Source: Yamagishiella unicocca
Taxonomy: Eukaryota > Chlorophyta > Chlorophyceae > Chlamydomonadales > Volvocaceae
NCBI GenBank assembly: GCA_003116995.1
Contig: BDSL01000046.1
Coordinates: forward strand, 434,001-498,000
Reading direction: 5' to 3'
DNA length: 64,000 nt
Part shown: positions 33,112-43,860 of the stretch, one piece after another
Layout: each line of letters opens with the position of its first letter
Numbering within the stretch: position 1 is the stretch's first letter
The notes under the pieces: generated by a model
The model's database searches: none
Seen by the model: only the letters and a program-made list of their open reading frames with translations
Told to the model about the DNA's origin: nothing
Position numbers and translations under genes: made by a program

Positions 33112-36100
33112 TCACTCGAGGTACGGCAAGAACTGCAGCCGCAGCCGCACCTCACCTCCTCGCGCCCCCTTGCCCCCCAGCTGCAGCCACCCCTCCAGGC
33201 AGCCGGGGGAGACCGCCGCCAGCCCGCAGCCGCTGCTGCTGCCGCCGCCGCCGCCACTGCCGCCGCCAGCAGCAGGCGCCATGTCCAGGACGGTGCTGAG
33301 GGGCAGCGTCACTCCGCCCAGGGGCTTATCGGGTTGGAACCACCGCCGGTGCCGCACCTGGGTGGGGGCGTCCGGCGGCATGGAGGTGGGGCGGGAGGAG
33401 AGCGAGGTGGGGGGCAGGTGCGAGTGAGGGGAGGAGAGGGAGGTGGGGGGCCAGATGCAGGGGAGGGGAGGAGAGGGAGGTGGGGGGGCCAGATGCAGGG
33501 GAGGGGAGGAGAGGGAGGTGGGGGGGCCAGACACGGGAGAGGGGTTGCAGAAAAGAAGGGGGGAAGTGCAAATGGTTAGGACGGCCAGGGCACTGACTCG
33601 GACCCCAGCCGGCGCAGCGGCTGTGGCAGCGCTGCTGTTGAGCAAGCCGTGCTGCCCCCACAGCCCACCGGTAATCGCTCCACTGAGCCAACGACATAGC
33701 GGCAGTTAATATCGCTGCGCAAAGTCCAAGCTTGCCGTTGCTGTTGTCGTTGTTGTTGCTGGTGGCGACGGTGTGGCCAGCTAACGACATAGTGCGGTGC
33801 TACCTGCTGCACTACCCCTCCGCTTCTCTTCGGTCCTTCCTGTCACTGACCCCAGCCATCCAATACCCCAACCGGACCCCCTCCCTACACGTACAGATAC
33901 CCACACCCTACGCCCTCGCCCCACCTGCACCCGCAGCTCGCACCCCTCCGCCGCCGGCACCACCCCGTCCACCTCCGCATGCACGCTGAAGGACGGCTCC
34001 ACGCTGGCCGGCACCGGCGAGCTGCGCTTGCGGAACGGAGCCGCATCGCCGCCGCCGCCGCCGCCGGCAACCTCAGCCGCCGTTGGACCCGCAGGAAGCC
34101 CATTGCCCGACGTGGCTGCTGCTGCTGCTGCCAGTGCCGGGCGCGTCACCTCGATCTCGACGTACGGATCGCAGCGGATGCGGCCGTGACGGTCTCGGAG
34201 CGCCAGGCCGCCGGCGGCGCTGGCGGGCGCCAGGTCGGCGGCGGCGCCGGCGACGCGCGCGGCGGCGGGGTTGCTGTGCAAGGAGCCCAGCTCATGGCCG
34301 GCGGAGCCGAACGTCAGCGCCCCGTCGGAGGCGATGATCCGGCTGGCGGCGTCGACGGCGGCGGCGATTTCGGTCTGCACAAGCGTCGGCTGCTGCTGCT
34401 GCTGATGCGGCGGCGGCGCCGCCGCCGCCGCCGCCGCGGCGCCGTCGCGCACCTCGCGGTCGTACTCGTCGCTGCTGCTACTGCTCGATTCCTCACTGGA
34501 GCTGTAGCCGCTCTGGTCCTCCGTCTCGCCTCGGCCTCTGCCGTACGTCCTTGCCGCGCGCCCTGGCGTCGCCGCCGCCGCCACGTCCGTCTCCTCCGTC
34601 GCCGCCGCCGCCGCCGCCGGCGCTGCGGGTCCCGCCGCATCGGGCCCCAGCAGCCACCTCCCCTCAAGCACGTCGACCAGCAGCAGCCCGCGGATCAGCG
34701 GCAGGCCGCCTGTCGTACGCCGCTCTGCCGCCACCGCCGCCGCCAGGCGCTCCGCCAGGACATCTATGGATAGGTACGACAGCGAAGCCAGGACGGCACC
34801 GCCGCTGGCGCTGTCTGCCGCCGGTGGCGGCGGGCGGGGGGCCGATGCCAGGGAAGCTCCTACGGCTGGCGGCGGCGGCGGCGCTGTTGACGGCGACCAG
34901 CCGGTGGCGGCGGCGCTGTCGGGCCCTAAAAGCGACGAGGTGAAGGCCGTTGGAGCTGTGGGGAGGAGCGTGGAGGCATGGGTTTGGTTTCGGGGCCTGG
35001 TACGGATGTCAGGAGGTGCGGGACACCCACATGCCGTTGCTCTTGTGGGCCCAAGTTGGGAGCTGCGGTTGACCCCCCTGACCCCTGGGGCCCCTCCCCT
35101 CAGGTGGGCGACCCTTCCCCTTCCCCTCCACTGCCCACGCCTCACCTGCCCACACCACCGGCTGCCCCCCGCCGCCGCCGCCGCCGCCGCCGCCGTCGTC
35201 GTCGTCGTGCAGCTGCGGCCGCCCCGCCACCCGCCCGCGGTGCACCGCACCCACAGCGGCACCCAGGAGGTCCTCTCGCTGCTGCCCCCCCTCACCCCCC
35301 ACCTGCCCCCCGCGGGGCCCGGACGCCGGGGAGGCGCCGTTGCCCCCGACCTGCGGCACGTACGACACCCATCAGAAGGTTTTAAGGTTTTCGGAGCGCG
35401 ATCGCGAGAGACCATCAGGTGGGAGTTGCGCACGGCACGCCGTGATGCGTGCCGGTTGACAGTTAAGCGCGAGATGCGTGTTTACAACCACCGCGGGTGT
35501 GTAATGTGACGGGGGAAGAGAAGGAAAGAAGACCATGGCGTGTGCGGATGTACGTGATAATGAGGGGGTAGGTGGGTAGGTGGGCAGGTGGGTAATGGAG
35601 GATTCGTGGTGGAACGGCGCTCGGAGGGGAAGGATTTGGGAAGTGTGCTGTGCGTGCGGTGCGTGCGGTGCCAGCAGGATCGGATAAAACCGCGCGGGTG
35701 ACGTGGGCAGCCAGCAGCAGCCGCAGCGGCCAGCAGCTGGGTCGGACGCAGCGGAGTGCGATAGCCGCAAACGAGCGAGGCTGGGGGGGGGCGGGAGCTA
35801 AGACACCTCCAGGGATGGCAGGGGCACCCCATGTCCTGTCGCCACACACCAACACACCAACACAACACCCCGAGACTGAAGCGATTTACTAATTACCACA
35901 ACGGCTAGCGAGATGACGACTCCCTCAACCCCCCCCGCCCACACACAATTCCCATGTCGAGATGACGGTTCTTTTACGTACCCTCCCCCCACACATACCC
36001 AGGCACCACCCCACCCAAGCACCACCCCACCCAAGCACCACCCCACCCAAGCACCACCCACCGGTGGCCCCACCGGGTTGTCCGGCGGCCCCGCCTCCTC

Positions 36101-39100
36101 GACCCGCTGCAGCGGCAGCCAGGCAGTGACGGTGACCCCTGGGTCGGCGCACAAGGGGCCCAGCGGCACCGCCGCCTGCCCCAGCCGCCGCCTGGAGGAC
36201 CACGCCTGTTGCATCCCGCGAATGAGGTTGGGCTGGAGCAGCTCCTGCGGGGGAGGGGGCATCGCAAGGAGATGTAATAAGGAGGGGGGGGGGCCTCGCA
36301 AGGAGATGTAACAAGGAGGGAAGGGTGGGGGCTGCCGCTCCAAGATAGCATTTCAAGTGAGGCCGTCTTCCGTCCCCTCCACCTTGCTGCCGCCAGGTGC
36401 CACCACCTGCTAGCGGCAGTATCGCCCCCCGCCCCAGAGCCCGCCCGACGACCCTGCCTGGGAGGCAATCCACCCGTCCCTTCCTCCCTCCCTCCCTGGA
36501 CCCTCCCTCCCTCCCTCCCTGGACCCTCCCCCCTCCCTCCCTGGACCCTCCCGCCCGCGTCCTCACCCCCAGCTTGAAGCCCTCCAGCTCGCCCAGCTGC
36601 AGCCGCAGCACATCCCCGCGGGGCTCCTGCAGCGCCAGGTGCAGCAGCGGCCCCGACCCGCAGCCAGGCCAGCTGCACGACACGCGCCCGAGGTCAGGGC
36701 TGGTGCGGCAGGAGGCCGGCGGCGTGGTGAGGCGGCGGTCGTACCTCGTGAAAGCGGTCACCTGATGTGTTTTGGTGGGTGAGGAGAGGGCGAGGGTGAG
36801 GGAGAGGGAGAGGGAGAGGGCGTGAGACAAGGGAGCGGCAAAAGGGGAGGGACACCACAGGGGCGACCACAAGTGGGAGGGCTGGCGGGGTTTGGAATGG
36901 GGCGGTTGTAGTGGCGCGGTCGGTAGCATACTCGCCGCTGAGCCCAACGAGGGTGCATGGGACTACCTGGTCCCGACCTGTGCGGCAACCACCTTGGATA
37001 CAACCACCTTGGAGACAACCACCTTGGAGACAACCACCTTGGAGACAACCGGCCACCTCCACCTTTGCTCCCTCCCCCCGGCCCTCAACGACCCACCTCC
37101 ACCTCGGCTCCCTCGCGCAGCTCCCCCGGCGGGCCCCTGGCTTCCAGCAGCCTCAGCGCCAGCAGCCCCCGCGTGCGCAGCTGCAGCTCCGTGAGGGGCC
37201 CGGTGAGGGACTCGGGCAGCACCGGCACAACCAGCCGCTGGGGCCACACCTTCAGGTACGGGAGGGGGGCCGAGAGGGAGGGAGCGGAAGGTGTGGGAGG
37301 GGGGCTGAGAGGGCGGGTGGTCGTCTCACGTGCAGTGTGCAATCGCCGCGAGCCTCCCTACCAAGGTCGCGGCCTCAAAAGGAAGACTTCGTTCCCTTTC
37401 CAGGCCTCCGCTCCGAACATTCAATCCCCCGTAGCAGCAGCAGCAGCAGCGGCGGCAGGTTGGTCCCCTCCCCGTCCCGCCCCCAGCGGCCCACCAGCGC
37501 CCCCGCCAGCACGTCCTGCACCAGCGGCTGCAGGAAGGACGACACCGGGCCAGCCACACCGGCGCCACCCAGGGCGGGTCCGAAGTCGAAGGCGAAGGCC
37601 AGCTGCGGGGGTAGGTAGGAGGGTGAGGGGCGGGGGGGGACGGGTGGCATAAAAACCGGGGGAGAGGGGGGGAAGGGGGGAACGGGTCGCTGTCGATCGG
37701 GGGTCAGGCAGGTGGGCGGGGTGCGGGGTCAGGCAGGTGGGCGGGGTCAGGCAGGTGGGCGGGGTGCAGTGATGACTGAATTGGTTGACTCCTGCCCATA
37801 GCGCTGTGCGGCGCTAGGTAGGGCTGTGCGCCGCTAGGTAGGGCTGTGCGCCGCTAGGGCTGCCGCCTCTCATGTCAGTGGAAGCGGAGGTGCGGCCGCA
37901 TGCTGCAGCGATGGGCGGTTCGTGGGGTCACCTGGGGTGCTCTTGGCATGGAGATCTGGATGGCGCCGAAACCAGGGGGGTACGGCAGCAGCGGCGTCAG
38001 CACCAGGCGCAAGGTGCCCGCCGCCGCCAGCTCCCGCAGCCGCGGGGCCAGACGCACGGTGCCGCCACTGTGGTGAGGTGGGGGTGGTGGTGCAGGCAGG
38101 TGGCAGGTGGTGGGGTTGCAAGGAAGACCCGCGTACGTGTACAAAGGAAAACCGGGGGTGAGTGGGGGGGTGAGTGGGGGATGAGCCTCAGCTAGAACGT
38201 GGTGGTGTGTGGTTGGGGCTGGGGCTGGGTGCGGTGGTCGGCTGCAGTAGACGCGGGGCAAAACATACACCCCCCCTCCTTCCAGTCAACCTATGGTCAA
38301 CCTTGTCCTTTGTGCCTCCGAAACCAACTACGCGCGACGACATGAGGACGACATGCGCGAGGATACTGGGGCTCTCAGCCTCTGGCACCTCTGATCTCAG
38401 CTCCTAGGGTTCAACGCCCCCCCGAGCAACACGGAGCTGCTGCTGCTTCCCAGGCCAGGCACCAAGCGCCCTACCCGGCTGGAGGGCGTGTCAGCAAGTA
38501 AAACTCCCGCCTCCTGCCTCCTGCAAACCCTAAACCCCTCATCCCCATCCCGCCCACCCCACCCACCCCACCCACCCCACCCACCCAGGCGACAGGTAGG
38601 CTTCCACGAACAGCCCCACGGTGGGCTCCCCCCGCCACTCGAAGTCCAGCTCCACCTCCACCGCCTCCACACCGCCGCCGCCGCCCCCGCCAGCCGCCCC
38701 TGCTGGGGTCGCCCCCGCGGAGGCCCCGCCAGCGGCCGCCTCGCCCTTCTGCAGCGGCTGCTGCTGCCGCTGCTGCCGTCGCTCCTGGGTGGAGCTGGGA
38801 GCCCCGGCGGCGGCGTCCGACGCAGCGTCGGCGGCGCTGATCTGCTCCTGTACGGCCACCGCCGCCGCCACCGCCGCGACGGTCGCCTGGTTCACGCCCG
38901 ACATCACCACCCCGCCGCCGCCGCCGCCGCCAGGAGCACCAGCGGCGGTGGCATCCATCGCGGCGGCGGCGGCGGCGGCGGCGATGCGCGGCGCCCCCTC
39001 CGCCCCCCTGATCCCGGCTACCGGCGGCGGCGGCGTCGCGGCTGACATCACCTCGCCGCCGCCAGTCCCTCCCACTGGCACCGGGAGGGGGCCGGCCGCC

Positions 39101-41634
39101 GCTTCTTCAGCCGCCGCCGCCGCCGCCGCCACCGCCGCGACGGCCTCCGCCTGCGCCGCCGCCGACGCCAGCGGCCTCACGCGCACCGCCTCTATGCGCG
39201 GCGGCGTCTCCCCTAGCGCCAGGTCCGAGAGCGCCACCGAGCGGATGAAGGGCGGCTTGGCCAGGTCGGCCTGGGCGCGGATGGCTGGGCTGCGGGGGGT
39301 GGGTGGGAGAGACGCCGGTCCGGAGGGCGGGGGGTGGCGGGCGGGTGGGCGGATCGGGTTAGGGCTTTAGCACGATGTACTTTTACGGTTTCAGGGTTTA
39401 GCCAGGATACATGTTTGCTAGGAGATTGGCGGGGGCGGGTGTGAAGGGTTGAGGAGGTGCATGGAGGGTTTCGAGGAAGGTTGCATGGAGAGGGGGCCCA
39501 TACGACCTTGTTACTAGGATTCGGTGACCCGGCAGGGCGACGCAATCCGGGGGGGCCGGGCGACTGTGTTGCGGTCTGGCGGGCAGGTAGGTGGTGGTGG
39601 TATTGGGGGTATAATATGCCCGCGGGGGGGGTTTGATAAGAGAATCCGGGGGGGGGCACCGTGGGCGCGAGGATGCACAACAAACCGTGACAGGCAGGAG
39701 GGCGGGAGGGACCCACATGCGGAGGGCATGTGGGTCCGGGTGTGGTTGCGGTGCTGGCTGGGCTGGAGGGGCCACGTCGTCGCACCCCTCGCCAGGTGTC
39801 CCCAGCCACCAGCACCCCAGCGGGACCCCCGCACCCCCCCTCCCCCTCATAACTCACCCCATAACCCCTCCCCCCCTCATAACTCACCCCATAACCCCTC
39901 CCCCCCTCATGCATGCGCCCACAAATTTGGTGTCCGACGACCATGCGCCAACTATCCTGTCCCGTTGCGTAAACCGGTTTTTATACACTCCCCCCCTCAT
40001 AACTCACCCCACCCCCCCTCCCCCCCTCATAACTCACCCCGCCACATCCCGCAGCGGCCCCTCCACTGACGGCCACACCCTCGCCAACAGCGAGTTGGCC
40101 CACTCGGCCCGCTCGCCGTGTCTCGCGTCCGCCAGACAGGCAGGCAGCGCCCCCCCGCCCAGCAGCTCGCGGAGGGCCACCAGGCCGGGGTCGTCAACCA
40201 GGGTCACGGTGGAGGTGGCGGCGGCGGCGCCGGGGGCGGCGGCGGCCGCGACGGCGGCCGCGGCGGTGGCAGCAGCGGCTGGAGTGCTGGCGGCGGTGGA
40301 GGCGTCGGTGGCGGGCGCGACGGCGGGCAGCTGAGTACCGGCGGCGTAAAGCAGGCCTGCGGTGGCAGCGGCGGCGGTGCAGGGTGTGGGTGGTGCGGCG
40401 GGGGCAGCGTTTGAGTTGTGGACGAACCACGACAACCTGTTCGAGATGACGAGTTGCGGAAGAGGACGCCAGGGTGCGGTTGTGCTCGGGGGCCCCCGGG
40501 GCACCACCTCGCGCTCGCAACGAATGATTCATAGCCGCTACCTTTTCATTGTATTCGTCGCCATATTATTCACAATGAATGCGATAGTCGAGGATAGATA
40601 AATAAATAGACCAGATAAAAATAGATAGATAAATAAATAAATAGATAGGTTGGAGCACCATCCGGGCCCCCGGGCAGCAGGTGCCGCACTGCTCTCCCGG
40701 CTGACTGGAGCGCACCTAGGGTCGTGTGGCGACGTGACGTCGCCGCGGTGTGCCGGTGGTACGACAGTGACGCCGCCGCCGCCGCCAAGAAGCTGACGAC
40801 GAAGCCGCCCAGCAGCCCCGGCACCGCCAGCAGCGGCAGCAGCAGCAGCTCCGCCAGCATCGCCGCCGCCAGCACCGCCGCCGTCGGCACCGCCGCCGCC
40901 GCCAGCGCGGCTGACACCAGCGGCCTCTCCTTTGCCGCTCCCCACACGGGACCTAGGGCGCTGCACACCGCGGCTGCGGCCCGGGACACCCACAGCCGCA
41001 GCGTTTCCGCCGCGGCGGCGGCGTGCGGCGCGGTGCCAGCCGCCGCCGCCGCCGCCGGCGATACCGACGCACCGTATGCAGCATGGGTGCCGACCGGGCC
41101 CCTACCCTTTTCATCCGCACCGCGAAGGCCGGTCGTCGTACTCCCGCCGCCGGCGCCGCCGCCGCCTGCCGGCCGCGGCGCCCAGGCGGCCGCCAGGTCC
41201 TCGCCCGCTGGCGGCGCCGCCGCCGGCGTCCGGAGTCCTCCCCCCGGCGGCGGTGACATGACCGCCAGGCGGCTGAGCTTCGGCGGCTCGTGCTGCAGCC
41301 GCGCCATCGACCGCCGGCCCAGAGTCTCCGCCTCCGCCTCCCCCTTGGGCGCAGGGGCCCCTGCCACCCGCTGCTGCTCCAGGGGTGGCTCCTGCGGCCG
41401 CTCGGACCGGATGGCGGTCTCGGTGGGCTGCAGCGCCAGCTCCAGGGGGTGCAGGTCGGGCGCGTGCAGCGGCAGCGGCTCCGCAGCCATCGCATGCACC
41501 AGCCGTACACCGCCGTCGCCGCCGCCGCCGGCCGCCACGGCGGCACCTAGCGGGCCGCCGATGGCGTCCTGCGCCGCTGCCATGACGTCGTACTGTCGAT
41601 CCAGAGATACCGGGACCAGGTGCTGCTGCTGCTG

Positions 41635-41698
<64 letters not shown>

Positions 41699-42063
41699 AG
41701 CAGTGACTGTGGTGGGGCAGGCGGCGGCGGGAGCCAGGGCGACGCCTCACTGAGGGCAGGGCTGGGCTGTGGCTGCTGCTGTGGCTCCGGAGACAGCGGG
41801 GTAAGGCGAGGAGGACCTGAGGGTGGCGGCGGCAGCCAGGGGGAGGACTCGCTGTGGGCTGGGCTGGGCTGCTGGTGTTGGAGCTGGTGCTGCTGGTGCT
41901 GCTGGTGTTGGAGCTGGTGCTGCCGATGCGACGGCGGCGCCGGTGGTGTGACGGGTGAGGGGGGAATGACGGGCAGCGCCGACAGGAGGTCCGAGCCGGG
42001 GGCAGCGTGTGGGGTCGACCGAGGCCCGCCTGAGGCGGTGGGTGCATCACCTGCTGGGGACAT
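33112..42063 (-). CDS. Extended synaptotagmin-like SMP and C2-domain membrane tether
   Basis: Eleven minus-strand exons join in phase to 1538 residues: 42063-40716, 40356-40038, 39289-38585, 38067-37932, 37602-37495, 37249-37097, 36761-36567, 36244-36074, 35350-35146, 34955-33925, 33357-33112. N-terminal region: Pro/Gln-rich with a ~21-Gln run (about 121-148), then an Ala/Leu-rich membrane hairpin (about 378-422). An SMP domain follows (about 533-885: ERAEWANSLLARVWP, LALGETPPRIE, VELDFEWRG, PYPPGFGAIQISM, VWPQRLVVPV), then a first C2-like domain (about 900-1045). A second C2 (about 1200-1538: RGLLLVDVLEG, CDPYVEIEV, PLGGVTLPLS, RLRLQFLPYLE) is split by a ~150-residue insert. Such proteins tether ER to plasma membrane and move lipids. 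The junction of exons 1 and 2 is the least certain. Confidence 0.8.
36998..37052. repeat. 15-bp tandem repeat in an SMP/C2-gene intron
   Basis: About four copies of a unit close to CCACCTTGGAGACAA. It lies in the intron between the exons at 37249-37097 and 36761-36567. Confidence 0.7.
37690..37862. repeat. Two adjoining tandem repeats in an SMP/C2-gene intron
   Basis: GGGTCAGGCAGGTGGGCGGG is repeated three or four times at about 37705-37765, followed by about three copies of GCTGTGCGCCGCTAGGTAGG at about 37801-37862. Confidence 0.7.
39840..40036. repeat. ~32-bp tandem repeat in an SMP/C2-gene intron
   Basis: Repeated CCTCATAACTCACCCC with CCCCCTCC spacers, four to five copies. It is interrupted by the family-A element at 39909-39985 and runs up to the exon-2 donor (40037 on minus). 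One repeat unit supplies the GTGAGT donor itself. Confidence 0.7.
39909..39985 (-). repeat. Family-A intron element, copy 4 (minus strand)
   Basis: Read on the minus strand it starts TATAAAAACCGGTTTACGCA 52 bp after the donor at 40037, then GTTGGCGCATGGTCGTCGG and GTGGGCGCATGC. It is in sense orientation of the minus-strand host gene. Confidence 0.8.
40597..40652. repeat. AT-rich tetranucleotide microsatellite
   Basis: (GATA/AATA)n-like run starting GATAAATAAATAGACCAGAT in the intron between the first two exons of the SMP/C2 gene. It is strikingly AT-rich against the GC-rich surroundings. Confidence 0.8.
41627..41702. repeat. (CTG/CAG)n trinucleotide repeat encoding poly-Gln
   Basis: About 25 triplets of CTG on plus, read as CAG (Gln) in the first exon of the SMP/C2 gene, with one Glu interruption. 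Probably length-polymorphic. Confidence 0.9.
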
Positions 42064-43860
42064 CGACTCTGGCTTGGTCTGTCGATGCCAGGGAGAGATC
42101 GAGGAAGGCAGGTGGATATCGGAAACAAGTTGTTGTATTTAGGAGACAAATGCGAAGGTAGGGAGGACAAGCAAGGACGCCGCTGTAAGAGTAAATTCGC
42201 AGAACCGGATAAAGAGACGCATCAGCTGCGGGCGGCGGATGGAGGGACCCGCGCGGCGTCGGCGGACGATGACCTCACAGCGCGTGGGTCTCGTTTTGGT
42301 CGGCCCCCGATCCCGCTATTAGTTTATTAGTCCGGCAACGCACGCAACGCTGCTGGCAAAGCAAACAGCAGAAGATCACTTACCGGAGGTGCCGTCGGCC
42401 CGGACGGCTTCCACCAGTCTCGCCACATGGCGACGACACGAGTTTATGCGCGGGAGTGCAACTGCGGACCCGTGGGTCGTTTTCCACTTATGCTGCCCTT
42501 TGTCAGTTCATCAAAGCAGAACCGCCGTTCACTCTGGCTGGCTGGCTGGACTGAAGCAGCAGGCAGTCCGAGCAAGGCAAAGCTGCACGTGCTGCTGATA
42601 GCGTTTCTGGTAACCCCTGGAAACAAATTTGGCGGGAACATTTCGAATTGATTTCTGAGTGCGGCGGTCGGACCTATCCCTGCCGTACTCGTGTTCCTGC
42701 TGCAATGCGTCATCATGCACACCACCCACGCTATTTGCTACCGGTGAGAGGCCCGGACCGGCTGGATGCGGCCTTGATAGAGTCCAGCCCCGCAAAGCCG
42801 ACACGTCTGCCCAATACGCTAATTACATCATTACGGGGTTATGTAACTCCTGGAACTCACAGTGGTCTGAGGGCCGGTGTATATTGATAGCATCTCGATC
42901 CGTGGGGAAAGGCGTCAGGCGCAGACGCCAAAGAAGTGCGGCAAAAGCGAGCCGGGGGGGGGGTCCTTTTTTTTGCGCGATCACGCGTCCTTGCAAAGCT
43001 TTGTCGGCAAGTCGTGTGAATTGCAGTCCATTTGTGCCGGCGCTGGCTTTGCAACCGCCACACAATGCAGCGACAATCGGTCGGAAAATGGGCGCAAGTG
43101 AGCGTCGTTGCCGGCGGCCGTCGACCCATGGGTCTGCCTTTGCTGACAGCTGCTGCACCCGCACCGGCGTGCGAACCTAGCCAATCCGTGGCGAGCAATA
43201 CACACAAAGCCTGAATTGCGCCTTATTACTCCAGATACGGCGGCAGCTTGGGGGTTTTCTTGCTCAAGATTATTGGAGGCCGCGGTTCCCTGTACTCGCA
43301 CACCTGACAAGATACTCATGTCGCGAGAAGTAATAACGACGAAGTACAAGAAAACAAGCTAGTTGCGCTCACAGCGACCCCGCTGATTCCTCCCCCTGAC
43401 TTCCTTTGTGAGGCCGGCTTGGCGCTGCTGTATGTTTGTCTTGTCGATCGAGTCGCACAGCGAGGCAGTCGGCAGGCTGGGGGCCACACGGCATCAAGTG
43501 GTGCATCCCGTTTGTGAATCTCTCCGATGACGAAGCCGACGATGCGCCTCGCGCATCGATCTATCGCCGTACCAACTACGCAATCCCAAGTAGATCCCCG
43601 GCAGCCGAAGAACATCGCGCATTATAACACCTACCACCCCGAGGCCCAAGCGACCCACAAATTTCCCTGAAACGCGGTGCACCTACGTGGTCAGTTCGCG
43701 GCGAGCAAAGCAAGCTAGTGCCCGGATCGACGAACGTTGACCCACGGGTTCCGTCGCCACGCACTAGCCGGTTGACCCGCGCGACGGCGGCGACCCCGCC
43801 ACGTGTTATTCCCCCCCCCCCCACCTCCGCGGCTCCCTGCCTCCCTCAGCTTCGCCTGAC
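42064..43860. other. Divergent intergenic/promoter region
   Basis: 1.8 kb between the starts of the SMP/C2 gene (minus) and the FAD-Rieske gene (plus). No supported exon. It contains a G10/T8 run near 42953-42975. GC is lower between 42,300 and 43,350. Confidence 0.45.

Noticed and set aside
32923..33579. Plus-strand frame of 218 codons
   Set aside because: It overlaps, in antisense, the last exon of the SMP/C2 gene (33112-33357), which has clear C2-type protein similarity in the other orientation.
40724..42142. Plus-strand frame of 472 codons rich in Ala, Ser and Cys
   Set aside because: It is the antisense shadow of the first exon of the SMP/C2 gene, including the reverse of the poly-Gln run.
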